Shown here: positions 55,770 to 64,000 of the stretch, in pieces | Layout of the letters: each line of letters starts with the position of its first letter | How positions within the stretch are numbered: position 1 is the first letter of the stretch | Origin: Alphaproteobacteria bacterium | GTDB taxonomy: Bacteria > Pseudomonadota > Alphaproteobacteria > Rhizobiales > Xanthobacteraceae | NCBI GenBank assembly: GCA_005884685.1 | Contig: VBAH01000083.1 | Coordinates: 1-64,000, forward strand | DNA length: 64,000 bases | Direction: 5' to 3' | Notes under the pieces: generated by a model | The model's input: the letters and a program-made list of their open reading frames with translations, nothing else | Databases searched by the model: none | Told to the model about the DNA's origin: nothing | Position numbers and translations under genes: made by a program

Positions 55770-57431
55770 CTAGTCCAGCGGCTCGAGCTTGATGATCGAG
55801 GCGCCGTGATTGTTGCCGACCCAGAACGTCACCGGCGTGGTGGAGTTGTCGACGAACACGCGGCGGATGTTGGTCGAGCGCGGCAACAGATACTCGGTGA
55901 ATTCGCCGCTCGCGGGATTGAGGCGCAGGATGCGGTCGGTCGACATCGAGCCGGTCCACGCCTCGCCATTCTTGTCGACCGTCACGTCATACGGCGCGGA
56001 CCATGGCGTCGGCGCCAGCCATTCCTTGAATTCCTCGGCCTTGGTGTCGAACATGCCGATGCGGTTGCCGCGGTATTCGCCGAACCAAAGCCGATCCTGG
56101 TCGTCCATCATGCCGCGGCGCGGCGCAGAAGCAGGTGTCGGAATGGCGTAGAGCTTGATTGCGCCGGTCGCTGCGTCGATGCGGCCGATATGGCGCTGGC
56201 GGAAGTCGGTGAAGTACGCGTTGTTCCTCGAATCCGGGATGACGTCGTAGATGTTGTGCGGCTCGCCTTTCGGCGCGGCCTTGAACGGCTCCCACGTTTC
56301 GATCTTTCCCGATGCGACATCGAGCCGGTGCACGCCGGCAAAGCCGTTGTTCTGTGTCCACACCTTGCCGTCCACATGCGAGGAGCGCGGGCTCACCATG
56401 TTGATCTGCGCGGCATCGATGTTCGCCTCGCCGGGCAGCGAAAAGTACTGGAACGCCTCGGTTTTCGGATCGAACCTCGCGATCCGCGCCTGATACATGT
56501 TGCCGAGCCACAGATTGCCGTCGCGGTCGGTGCGCAGGCCGAGCGTGCCGGTCGGAAAGCCGGGCTTGGCGAGCGCAATCGGAAACTCGGTGACCGTGCC
56601 GCCCTTGGGATCGAGACGCCCAAGAAACTGCTCGCCGAAGCTCGCGTACCAGGCGATGCCTTCGTTATCCACGATCACGTCGTGCGGCTGGATCGTTTCC
56701 CGCGGCAGATCGTACTCGGTGACGACAACGCGCGTGCCCTTGCCCTTCGGCCGCGGTAGGACTTTCAGCGGATAGCTCCACGGCGATCCGGCGCTGAGAT
56801 TGATCGTGCTGAGATAGTCGGCGAGTCCGCGATAGACCTGCACGCGCTGGTCGCCGCGCTCTTCCATCAGCCGCTCGGCGCGGCGCAGCTGCGGCGCCGC
56901 CGGAATGCTCTGATTCACATAGCCCTGCATGCGTGGCAGGACCTGCATGAAGTCGCCGGTCTTGTGTACGGACCTCACCACGCGTTCGAGCGTATGGCAG
57001 CCGATGCAGTTGAGCAGGCCGGTCTTCTGCGCGTCCGTGCCGGGCACGCTCGCGATCCATTCGCCATTCGAAAGCTGCGCGGCGAGGTCCTCGGTCTTGC
57101 GCAGCTTGAGATCGGCGGTGGCGGGCGTGTCCGCCGCGACATCGATGAGCACCGCACCTTCGAGATCGTAGCCGGTAGCGCGAATGCGTAGCGCGTACTG
57201 GCCGGGGCCGAGTTTGGCTGCCGGGAAGGCGTAGCGGCCCTGCGCGTCGCTCGCGACCGTGACGGTGATGGTTGAGCCCGCCCGTTTCGCGCTGACCAGC
57301 ACGCCTTCCATCGGCCCCTCTTCGGCCGATGTCACCTGGCCGGCGAGGGCGGTTTCGGCAACGGCAGAGTCCGGGATCAAAATGCGCAGAAGGACAGAAG
57401 CAGCGAGCAAGCCCAATGTGACGATGCGCAT
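55770..57431 (-). CDS. Exported beta-propeller protein with CxxCH heme motif (virginiamycin B lyase-like)
   Basis: 553 residues: signal peptide at about 1-26, a carboxypeptidase regulatory-like beta domain at about 28-108, a short cytochrome-c-like stretch with CIGCH (C142-H146), and a C-terminal seven-bladed propeller of the Vgb/NHL type (GNLWLGNMYQARIARFDPKTEAF, WFGEYRGNRIGMFDTKAEEF, EAWTGSMSTDRILRLNPASGEFTEYLLP). A redox or sensor role in the periplasm is possible. ATG 57431 follows AAAGGGG. It ends 12 bases before the isomerase-like gene starts, on the same strand. Confidence 0.88.
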   Translation of the reverse strand: MRIVTLGLLAASVLLRILIPDSAVAETALAGQVTSAEEGPMEGVLVSAKRAGSTITVTVASDAQGRYAFPAAKLGPGQYALRIRATGYDLEGAVLIDVAADTPATADLKLRKTEDLAAQLSNGEWIASVPGTDAQKTGLLNCIGCHTLERVVRSVHKTGDFMQVLPRMQGYVNQSIPAAPQLRRAERLMEERGDQRVQVYRGLADYLSTINLSAGSPWSYPLKVLPRPKGKGTRVVVTEYDLPRETIQPHDVIVDNEGIAWYASFGEQFLGRLDPKGGTVTEFPIALAKPGFPTGTLGLRTDRDGNLWLGNMYQARIARFDPKTEAFQYFSLPGEANIDAAQINMVSPRSSHVDGKVWTQNNGFAGVHRLDVASGKIETWEPFKAAPKGEPHNIYDVIPDSRNNAYFTDFRQRHIGRIDAATGAIKLYAIPTPASAPRRGMMDDQDRLWFGEYRGNRIGMFDTKAEEFKEWLAPTPWSAPYDVTVDKNGEAWTGSMSTDRILRLNPASGEFTEYLLPRSTNIRRVFVDNSTTPVTFWVGNNHGASIIKLEPLD

Positions 57432-57772
57432 ATCGGCCCCTTTGACGCCGCGTCGGTCGGTCGAAGCAGCCCATTCCCGAACCGGCGGCCTATTCGACGC
57501 CCGATTCGAGCCGGGTTCAATGCCCGAAGGCGCGGCCGCACCTGCCGCGGCCCGGGCAGGCACATGCCCCTTGAACCGACGGGGATGGGCCCGGCTGAAG
57601 AATGTCTTCGATGGAACTTTCGAGGCTCTGTTAGCGATTGATAATGCTAAACAAATTCCTCACAAACGGAACCCTTTCGAACGTTCGGCACTGTGGCTTT
57701 TTTGCACTAGACAGTTGTAGCGCTTTGGCGCGAGATCACCGCACGTTTTGGGCACATGCGGTGGAGGGTCAT
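57432..57772. other. Intergenic region before the outer-membrane protein gene
   Basis: 340 bases. The half near the barrel gene is AT-richer (57620-57720) and probably holds its promoter and leader; a frame open across it from 57638 has no coding features. No RNA gene seen. Confidence 0.3.
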
Positions 57773-58567
57773 ATGAAACGCGCATTACTCGTCGGTTTGA
57801 GCGTGGTTGCTTTCTCGGTGGGGCAAGCGAGCGCCGCCGATCTTCCCGTCAAGGCGCGGCCGATGGCGCCGGTCATTACGGCATACAACTGGACCGGCTG
57901 TCATATCGGCGGCAACGTCGGCGGCAAGTGGGTTCGCACGAGCGGCGATGTGACCGTGGCCCCGGCGGGCATCGGCGCAGGCGGAGTGGTCGGGTTTGCC
58001 GACGCCGATTCGTCCTCGCTGATCGCAGGCGGACAGATCGGCTGCGACTGGCAGGCCCCGGGCAGCAACTGGGTGTTCGGCGTCGAAGGCGATCTCGACT
58101 GGCAGCGCTGGTCGCGCGTCAGCACCGTGGGTGCTGTGTTCCCATTCCCGTTCGTCACCGGCGACAGCTTCGAGTGGCGCAGCAACTGGCAGGGTTCGGT
58201 GCGCGGCCGCATCGGCTACGCGTGGGATCGCATGTTGCTGTACGTAACCGGCGGCGCCGCTGTGACCAACCTGACGGTCGGCACCAACTTCATCGCGATC
58301 GGCGTCTTCCCGGCGGATGTGGTTTCCGCGAGCACCACGGTGTGGGGCCCGACGGTGGGCGGCGGCCTCGAATATGCCTTCACCAACAACTTCAGCTTCG
58401 GCGTAGAAGGCCGTTACAGCTGGTACGGCACGCACAACTACAGCGGCGGCCTGCTTGCGACGGTCGCGACCGGCGTGCCTCCGGTGTTCACGTTCGCTCC
58501 GGCGTCGCAGAGCGTGAAGCTCAACACCTTCGAGGTCATGGGCAAGCTGAACTGGAAGATCTTCTAA
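57773..58567 (+). CDS. Outer-membrane beta-barrel protein (Omp25/31 family)
   Basis: 264 residues. Signal peptide at about 1-22 (LLVGLSVVAFSVGQASA), then an eight-stranded barrel pattern starting YNWTGCHIGGNVGGKWVRT with FGVEGDLDWQRW, GSVRGRIGYAWDRMLLYVTGGAAVTN, GPTVGGGLEYAFTNNFSFGVEGRYSW and a C-terminal KLNTFEVMGKLNWKIF ending in Phe, the BAM signal. Common major surface protein of rhizobia. ATG 57773 follows GGAGGG. Confidence 0.93.
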   Translation: MKRALLVGLSVVAFSVGQASAADLPVKARPMAPVITAYNWTGCHIGGNVGGKWVRTSGDVTVAPAGIGAGGVVGFADADSSSLIAGGQIGCDWQAPGSNWVFGVEGDLDWQRWSRVSTVGAVFPFPFVTGDSFEWRSNWQGSVRGRIGYAWDRMLLYVTGGAAVTNLTVGTNFIAIGVFPADVVSASTTVWGPTVGGGLEYAFTNNFSFGVEGRYSWYGTHNYSGGLLATVATGVPPVFTFAPASQSVKLNTFEVMGKLNWKIF

Positions 58568-58590
58568 GTCGGCAAGAACCCTCTCTTGGA

Positions 58591-58618
58591 AAGCCCCGGG
58601 CCTCGGCCCGGGGTTTTT
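58591..58618 (+). terminator. Intrinsic terminator after the outer-membrane protein gene
   Basis: CCCCGGGCC-T-CGGCCCGGGG stem followed by five T residues, 24 bases after the stop codon. Confidence 0.9.
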
Positions 58619-58773
58619 CGTTTGCGGCCGGGGCGAAGCCCGCGGGAAAACCTTTCAGCCGCGGGCAACCATAGTTCCATGTCGGCAGGCTGGAACCCGG
58701 CTTTCTGCGCGCGTCCAGGTTGAACGGGCGCGGCGGCCGTGGTAGGACAATCGCGCAAAACGGGGAGCGTCAC

Positions 58774-59340
58774 GTGCTCGTTCAATTCCGCGGCCAGCCT
58801 GGTCCCACCGAGGTTCCGGATTCGCCGTCCTCGCCCACCGGCGGGCCATCGGTGCCGCGCGGCGACACAGCGGCGCATACCGAGGCGACGAGTGACGCGG
58901 GCGCGTCTTCCACCGCGCGCGGGGCGCTCGACCTGCACGCCATCGACAACGTCGGGATCTCGCCGGCCGACTGGTTCGTTCCGGCCGGGCCGATGTTCTC
59001 CGCCGCAGCGGCTCCGTCCGCGTCCGCTCCGTTCAACTTTACCGATTTCTTCCACGGCGACACCATGCTGTTCTCGCCGGTGGCGGGCGTGGTCACGGAC
59101 CTGGCGGCGCCGGCAGTCTTCCACGATGGCGGCGCCACGCTGGGCGGCGGCAGCGACAGCGGCGGCGTTTTCCGCGGCGGCGACACGCTCGCGGCACTGC
59201 CGTTCAACCTGTCCGACTTCGCGGACAATGGCTGGCACATCGTGCCGTCGGCCGCGAACGAATACGGCGCGCACGTGGCCGACGGATTTGCCTGGGACGT
59301 TGCGGCGGGCGAATTCGCCGCCGACTGGTTCGTGGTCTGA
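58774..59340 (+). CDS. Unclassified hypothetical protein with internal repeats
   Basis: 188 residues from GTG 58774 (GGGGAG 7 bases before), low in charge, no Cys, no clear signal peptide or membrane segment. The first 50 residues are Pro/Ser/Thr/Gly-rich. PFNFTDFFHGDTM (86-98) resembles PFNLSDFADNGWH (143-155), and ADWFV occurs at about 65-69 and again at the very C terminus (ADWFVV). An intrinsic terminator follows. I do not recognise a family; an exported or surface role is possible. Confidence 0.6.
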   Translation: MLVQFRGQPGPTEVPDSPSSPTGGPSVPRGDTAAHTEATSDAGASSTARGALDLHAIDNVGISPADWFVPAGPMFSAAAAPSASAPFNFTDFFHGDTMLFSPVAGVVTDLAAPAVFHDGGATLGGGSDSGGVFRGGDTLAALPFNLSDFADNGWHIVPSAANEYGAHVADGFAWDVAAGEFAADWFVV

Positions 59341-59363
59341 CCACCGACGCCCGATCGTAACGA

Positions 59364-59392
59364 AAGCCCCGGATCATCGTCCGGGGTTTTTT
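59364..59392 (+). terminator. Intrinsic terminator after the hypothetical gene
   Basis: CCCCGGA (59367-59373), six-base loop, TCCGGGG (59380-59386) and a T6 run, 23 bases after the stop codon. Confidence 0.9.
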
Positions 59393-59451
59393 GTTTGATG
59401 GATTGCTCGGCGCTGCGAGCGAAACGCATAGCGCGTCTCGGCCTTCAGCCC

Positions 59452-59537
59452 CGTAGGGCGCGAGTCAAGCGAAGCGCACTGCGCCGCCACCACTCGGCGC
59501 AATGCGCTCGCTTCGCGTCGCTTATTGCGCCCTACGC
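59452..59537. repeat. Long inverted repeat between the hypothetical gene and parE
   Basis: CGTAGGGCGCGAGTCAAGCG on the left pairs with CGCTTATTGCGCCCTACG on the right, continuing through GAAGCGCACTGCGCCG / CGGCGCAATGCGCTCGCTTC, around a short CCACCACT loop. Arms of about 35-40 bp with a few mismatches; a common rhizobial mobile-type repeat by appearance. Confidence 0.75.
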
Positions 59538-59570
59538 CTGCCGGGAGCCGCCCGCGCCGCTGCGGCCATG

Positions 59571-61622
<2,052 letters not shown>

Positions 61623-61760
61623 TGCGGCCTTACATAAGTTGGGAACGAATCACTTGCCACCCGACTATGCCACGGCTCGCGTCACCGGCGTGACATTGCG
61701 GCGCTGGCGCGGCGTCACCCGAAAGGCTAGACCGTAATTCCTTCAAGGACTTCAGCCGAC

Positions 61761-62288
61761 ATGTTCGAAGACTACGTCCAGCCGATCGTCGATTTTGCGC
61801 GCGCCCACGAGGTGTGGGCGGCGCCGATCGTGTTCGCGCTCGCGTTCATGGAGTCGCTCGCCTTCATTTCGCTGCTGGTGCCCGCCTGGGGCGCGCTGGT
61901 TCTGCTCGGAACGGTGATCGGCGCGGGGGAACTGAATTTTTGGCCGATCTGGGTCGCGGGGTCGATCGGCGCGGCGCTCGGCGACTGGCTGTCCTACTGG
62001 ATCGGCTGCAAGCTCGAACGCACCGTGCAGCACATCTGGCCGCTGTCGCGCCATCCGGACCTGATCCCGAAGGGCGAGGCGTTCATCCGCAAGTGGGGCG
62101 CGGCGGGGATCTTCATCGGGCGGTTCTTCGGACCGCTGCGCGCGGCGGTGCCGCTGGTCGCGGGCATTTTCGAGATGCCGTTCTGGCGGTTCCAGATCGC
62201 GAATTTCGTCTCTGCCTTCGTCTGGGCCGGCGTGCTGCTGACCTTGGGCGACGTGGTGTCGAAGGGCTTCATGCTGTTGTGGCGATAG
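61761..62288 (+). CDS. DedA-family membrane protein
   Basis: 175 residues with four to five hydrophobic segments and the DedA/SNARE-associated core GSIGAALGDWLSYWIGCKLE, FIRKWGAAGIFIGRFFGPLRAAVPLVAGIFEMPFWRFQIANF, including the FxxR...GxxR-type residues. DedA proteins are undecaprenyl-phosphate or phospholipid flippases needed for envelope integrity. Inner membrane. Confidence 0.9.
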   Translation: MFEDYVQPIVDFARAHEVWAAPIVFALAFMESLAFISLLVPAWGALVLLGTVIGAGELNFWPIWVAGSIGAALGDWLSYWIGCKLERTVQHIWPLSRHPDLIPKGEAFIRKWGAAGIFIGRFFGPLRAAVPLVAGIFEMPFWRFQIANFVSAFVWAGVLLTLGDVVSKGFMLLWR

Positions 62289-62378
62289 AGCCGCGCGCAA
62301 AACCCGTTTCGCGACCGCCGCGAGCGCGCTAGCATGGCGGCATCAGCCCCGCAGAGGGCCGATTTGGGAGGACTCCGC

Positions 62379-63371
62379 ATGATTGAACTCACCCGCCGCA
62401 ACCTGCTCTCCGGCACGGCCGCCGCCACGGCGGCGCTGTCGCTCGGAATGCCCCTGGCGGCGCGGGCCAGCGCGCCGCCGGTCGGCAGGCAGAATGCCGG
62501 CTTCTACCGTTACAAGGTCGGCGACATCGAGGTGACTGTGGTGACCGACGGCTCGAACACGTTCAAGTTCGCCGACAACCACATCACCAACAAGTCGCGC
62601 GAGGAGCTCAACAAGGCGCTCGAGGAAGCGCATCAGGCGAAAGATCTGATGACGACGCCGTACAATCCGATCGTCGTCAACACCTCGGGCAAGCTCGTGG
62701 TGATCGACACCGGAACCGGCGAAGCCGCCTACGAGCGCAGCAAGGGCGTGACCGGCCAGTTCCAGACCAACCTGAAAGCCGCCGGCATCGACCGCAACGC
62801 GGTCGACATGGTCATCATCTCGCACTTCCACGGCGACCACATCAACGGACTGATCACGCCGGACAAGAAGCTCGCGTATCCGAACGCCGAAATCCTGGTG
62901 CCGGCCGGCGACTGGAAGTTCTTCATGGACGACGGCGAGATGAGCCGCGCCACCGGCGACCGCATGAAGACCGTGTTCAAGGGCGTGCGCGACGTGTTCG
63001 ACCCGATCGGCCGCAAGGTCACGCCGTACGAGGCCGGCAAGGAGCTCGCGCCCGGTATCACGTCGGTCGCGACGCCGGGCCACACGCCGGGTCACACCTC
63101 GCACGTCATCGCGTCGGGCAACGCCAAGGTCTACGTGCAGGCCGACGTCACGCACGTGCCGTGGGTCAATGCGCGCCATCCCGACTGGCACGTGTTCTAC
63201 GACCAGGACGGCGCAGTGGCGGAAGCGACCCGGCGCAAGGTCTACGACATGCTGGTGGCCGAGCGGATGCTGGTGCAGGGCTTCCACTATCCGTTCCCGT
63301 CGCTCGCTTATGTCGAAAAGACCGGCGGCGGCTATCGCGAAACCATGGTGCCGTGGAATCCGTCGATCTGA
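62379..63371 (+). CDS. Tat-exported metallo-beta-lactamase-fold hydrolase
   Basis: 330 residues. Twin-arginine signal LTRRNLLSGTAAATAALSLGMPLAARA (about 4-30). MBL fold with SHFHGDHINGL (HxHxDH), GHTPGHTSH, VQADVTHVPW and GFHYPFPSLAY supplying metal ligands. Substrate unknown; the group contains lactonases and related hydrolases. ATG 62379 follows GGGAGGA. Confidence 0.9.
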   Translation: MIELTRRNLLSGTAAATAALSLGMPLAARASAPPVGRQNAGFYRYKVGDIEVTVVTDGSNTFKFADNHITNKSREELNKALEEAHQAKDLMTTPYNPIVVNTSGKLVVIDTGTGEAAYERSKGVTGQFQTNLKAAGIDRNAVDMVIISHFHGDHINGLITPDKKLAYPNAEILVPAGDWKFFMDDGEMSRATGDRMKTVFKGVRDVFDPIGRKVTPYEAGKELAPGITSVATPGHTPGHTSHVIASGNAKVYVQADVTHVPWVNARHPDWHVFYDQDGAVAEATRRKVYDMLVAERMLVQGFHYPFPSLAYVEKTGGGYRETMVPWNPSI

Positions 63372-63427
63372 GCGGCGGCGCGACGCGCACCGCGATGTGA
63401 CGGCGCGGGACGAGCGGCAGATGCCTC

Positions 63428-63457
63428 TTCCCCTCTCCCGCAAGCGGGAGAGGGGAA
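63428..63457. repeat. Perfect 14-bp hairpin repeat before serS
   Basis: TTCCCCTCTCCCGC-AA-GCGGGAGAGGGGAA, all 14 pairs matched. Same family type as the repeat inside nrdJ at 1253-1272. Could also stop transcription from the hydrolase gene. Confidence 0.75.
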
Positions 63458-63539
63458 ACCGCGCGTGTGGCGAGCCGCGAACCCTCGCCGAAGCCCCCGA
63501 AAGCGGTATAAGGGCGGCCGATTCAACCGAGCCGCCGCC

Positions 63540-64000
63540 ATGCACGACATCAAATGGATTCGCGAGCACCCCGACGCGTTCGACCGCGGCCTGGCGCGGC
63601 GCGGGCTACCGGCGCAATCCGCCGACCTGATCGCGCTCGACGAGAAGCGGCGCAAGGCGATCCTCGCGCTCGAGCAGGCGCAGGCGCGGCGCAATGCGGC
63701 CTCCAAGGAGATCGGCGCGGCGAAGAAGAACAAGGACGAGGCGGCGGCCGCCAAGCTGATGGCCGAGGTGGCGCAACTGAAAGACGCGATCCCGGCACTC
63801 GAGGCCGAGGAGAAGAAATACTCGAAGGAACTCGACGAAGCGCTTGCGTCGATTCCGAATTTGCCCGCCGCCGACGTGCCGGACGGTGCCGACGAAACCG
63901 CCAACGTCGAGCACCATCACTTCGGCGCGAAGCGCAACTATCCCTTCACGCCGAAGCAGCATTTCGAGCTGGGCGAAGAGCTGCGCCAGATGGATTTCGA
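63540..64000 (+). CDS. serS: Seryl-tRNA synthetase, N-terminal part (cut by window)
   Basis: The first 153 residues are visible: MHDIKWIREHPDAFDRGLARRGLP, the long antiparallel coiled-coil arm (about 30-100, rich in Ala/Lys/Glu) that grips tRNA-Ser, and IPNLPAADVPDGADETANVEHHHFG at the entry to the catalytic domain, which lies beyond the window. Confidence 0.95.
   Translation, partial: MHDIKWIREHPDAFDRGLARRGLPAQSADLIALDEKRRKAILALEQAQARRNAASKEIGAAKKNKDEAAAAKLMAEVAQLKDAIPALEAEEKKYSKELDEALASIPNLPAADVPDGADETANVEHHHFGAKRNYPFTPKQHFELGEELRQMDF

Overview
The window looks like chromosomal DNA of a high-GC alphaproteobacterium of the order Hyphomicrobiales, close to the Bradyrhizobium/Pseudolabrys/Rhodoplanes group. 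The grounds are the B12-dependent ribonucleotide reductase, an NDUFA12-type complex I protein, an RNase E with a large insert in its S1 domain, an Irr-type iron box before a long suf operon, intracellular polyhydroxybutyrate (PHB) depolymerase, and palindromic intergenic repeats of the kind seen in these genomes. Most genes are housekeeping. I saw no rRNA, tRNA, CRISPR array, transposase or phage gene.

Layout. 1-2783: 5' three quarters of nrdJ (minus) with a long structured leader. 3.5-11 kb: NDUFA12 and DUF2155 proteins, then aat, a lone response regulator, accC-accB, aroQ, a DsbA-like oxidoreductase and an M48 protease with TPRs. 11-20 kb: aminotransferase, coiled-coil protein, GST, PHB depolymerase, aldolase/dehydrogenase fusion, rne. 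20.8-24.2 kb: a small conserved protein and a divergent MarR-controlled EmrAB-type pump. 24.4-31 kb: amiC, a small basic ORF, the PBP1A gene, a DMT exporter, a lipocalin-like protein and prfB with its programmed +1 frameshift. 31-33.3 kb: an accessory-looking MarR / Bug-receptor / flavin-reductase operon. 33.4-42.8 kb: M23 peptidase, peroxiredoxin, giant AsmA-like protein, tyrS, anmK, esterase. 42.8-50.5 kb: iron-sulfur cluster operon (cysteine desulfurase, sufB, sufC, sufD, sufS, sufT, sufA, TfoX-like). 50.5-59.3 kb: GGDEF protein, DEAD-box helicase, alpha/beta hydrolase with a Bug receptor, chromene-carboxylate isomerase-like protein, a beta-propeller protein with a c-type heme motif, an outer-membrane barrel and an unclassified 188-residue protein. 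59.5-64 kb: parE, DedA protein, Tat-exported metallo-beta-lactamase-fold enzyme, start of serS.

Functional themes are cell-envelope building and recycling (amiC, PBP1A, M23, AnmK, AsmA-like, BepA-like, Omp), iron-sulfur assembly under probable Irr control, fatty-acid/PHB carbon storage (accBC, phaZ) and core information processing (nrdJ, rne, prfB, tyrS, serS, parE).

The strongest unusual observations are: a palindromic repeat inserted in frame inside nrdJ; the prfB frameshift; an in-frame stop nine codons after a perfect start site in the Bug receptor of the 31-33 kb island; three exact 10-bp repeats at 16-bp spacing before that island's MarR gene; an Irr-like palindrome before the suf operon; and an unclassified 188-residue protein with internal repeats. 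No clearly new multi-gene system stands out.
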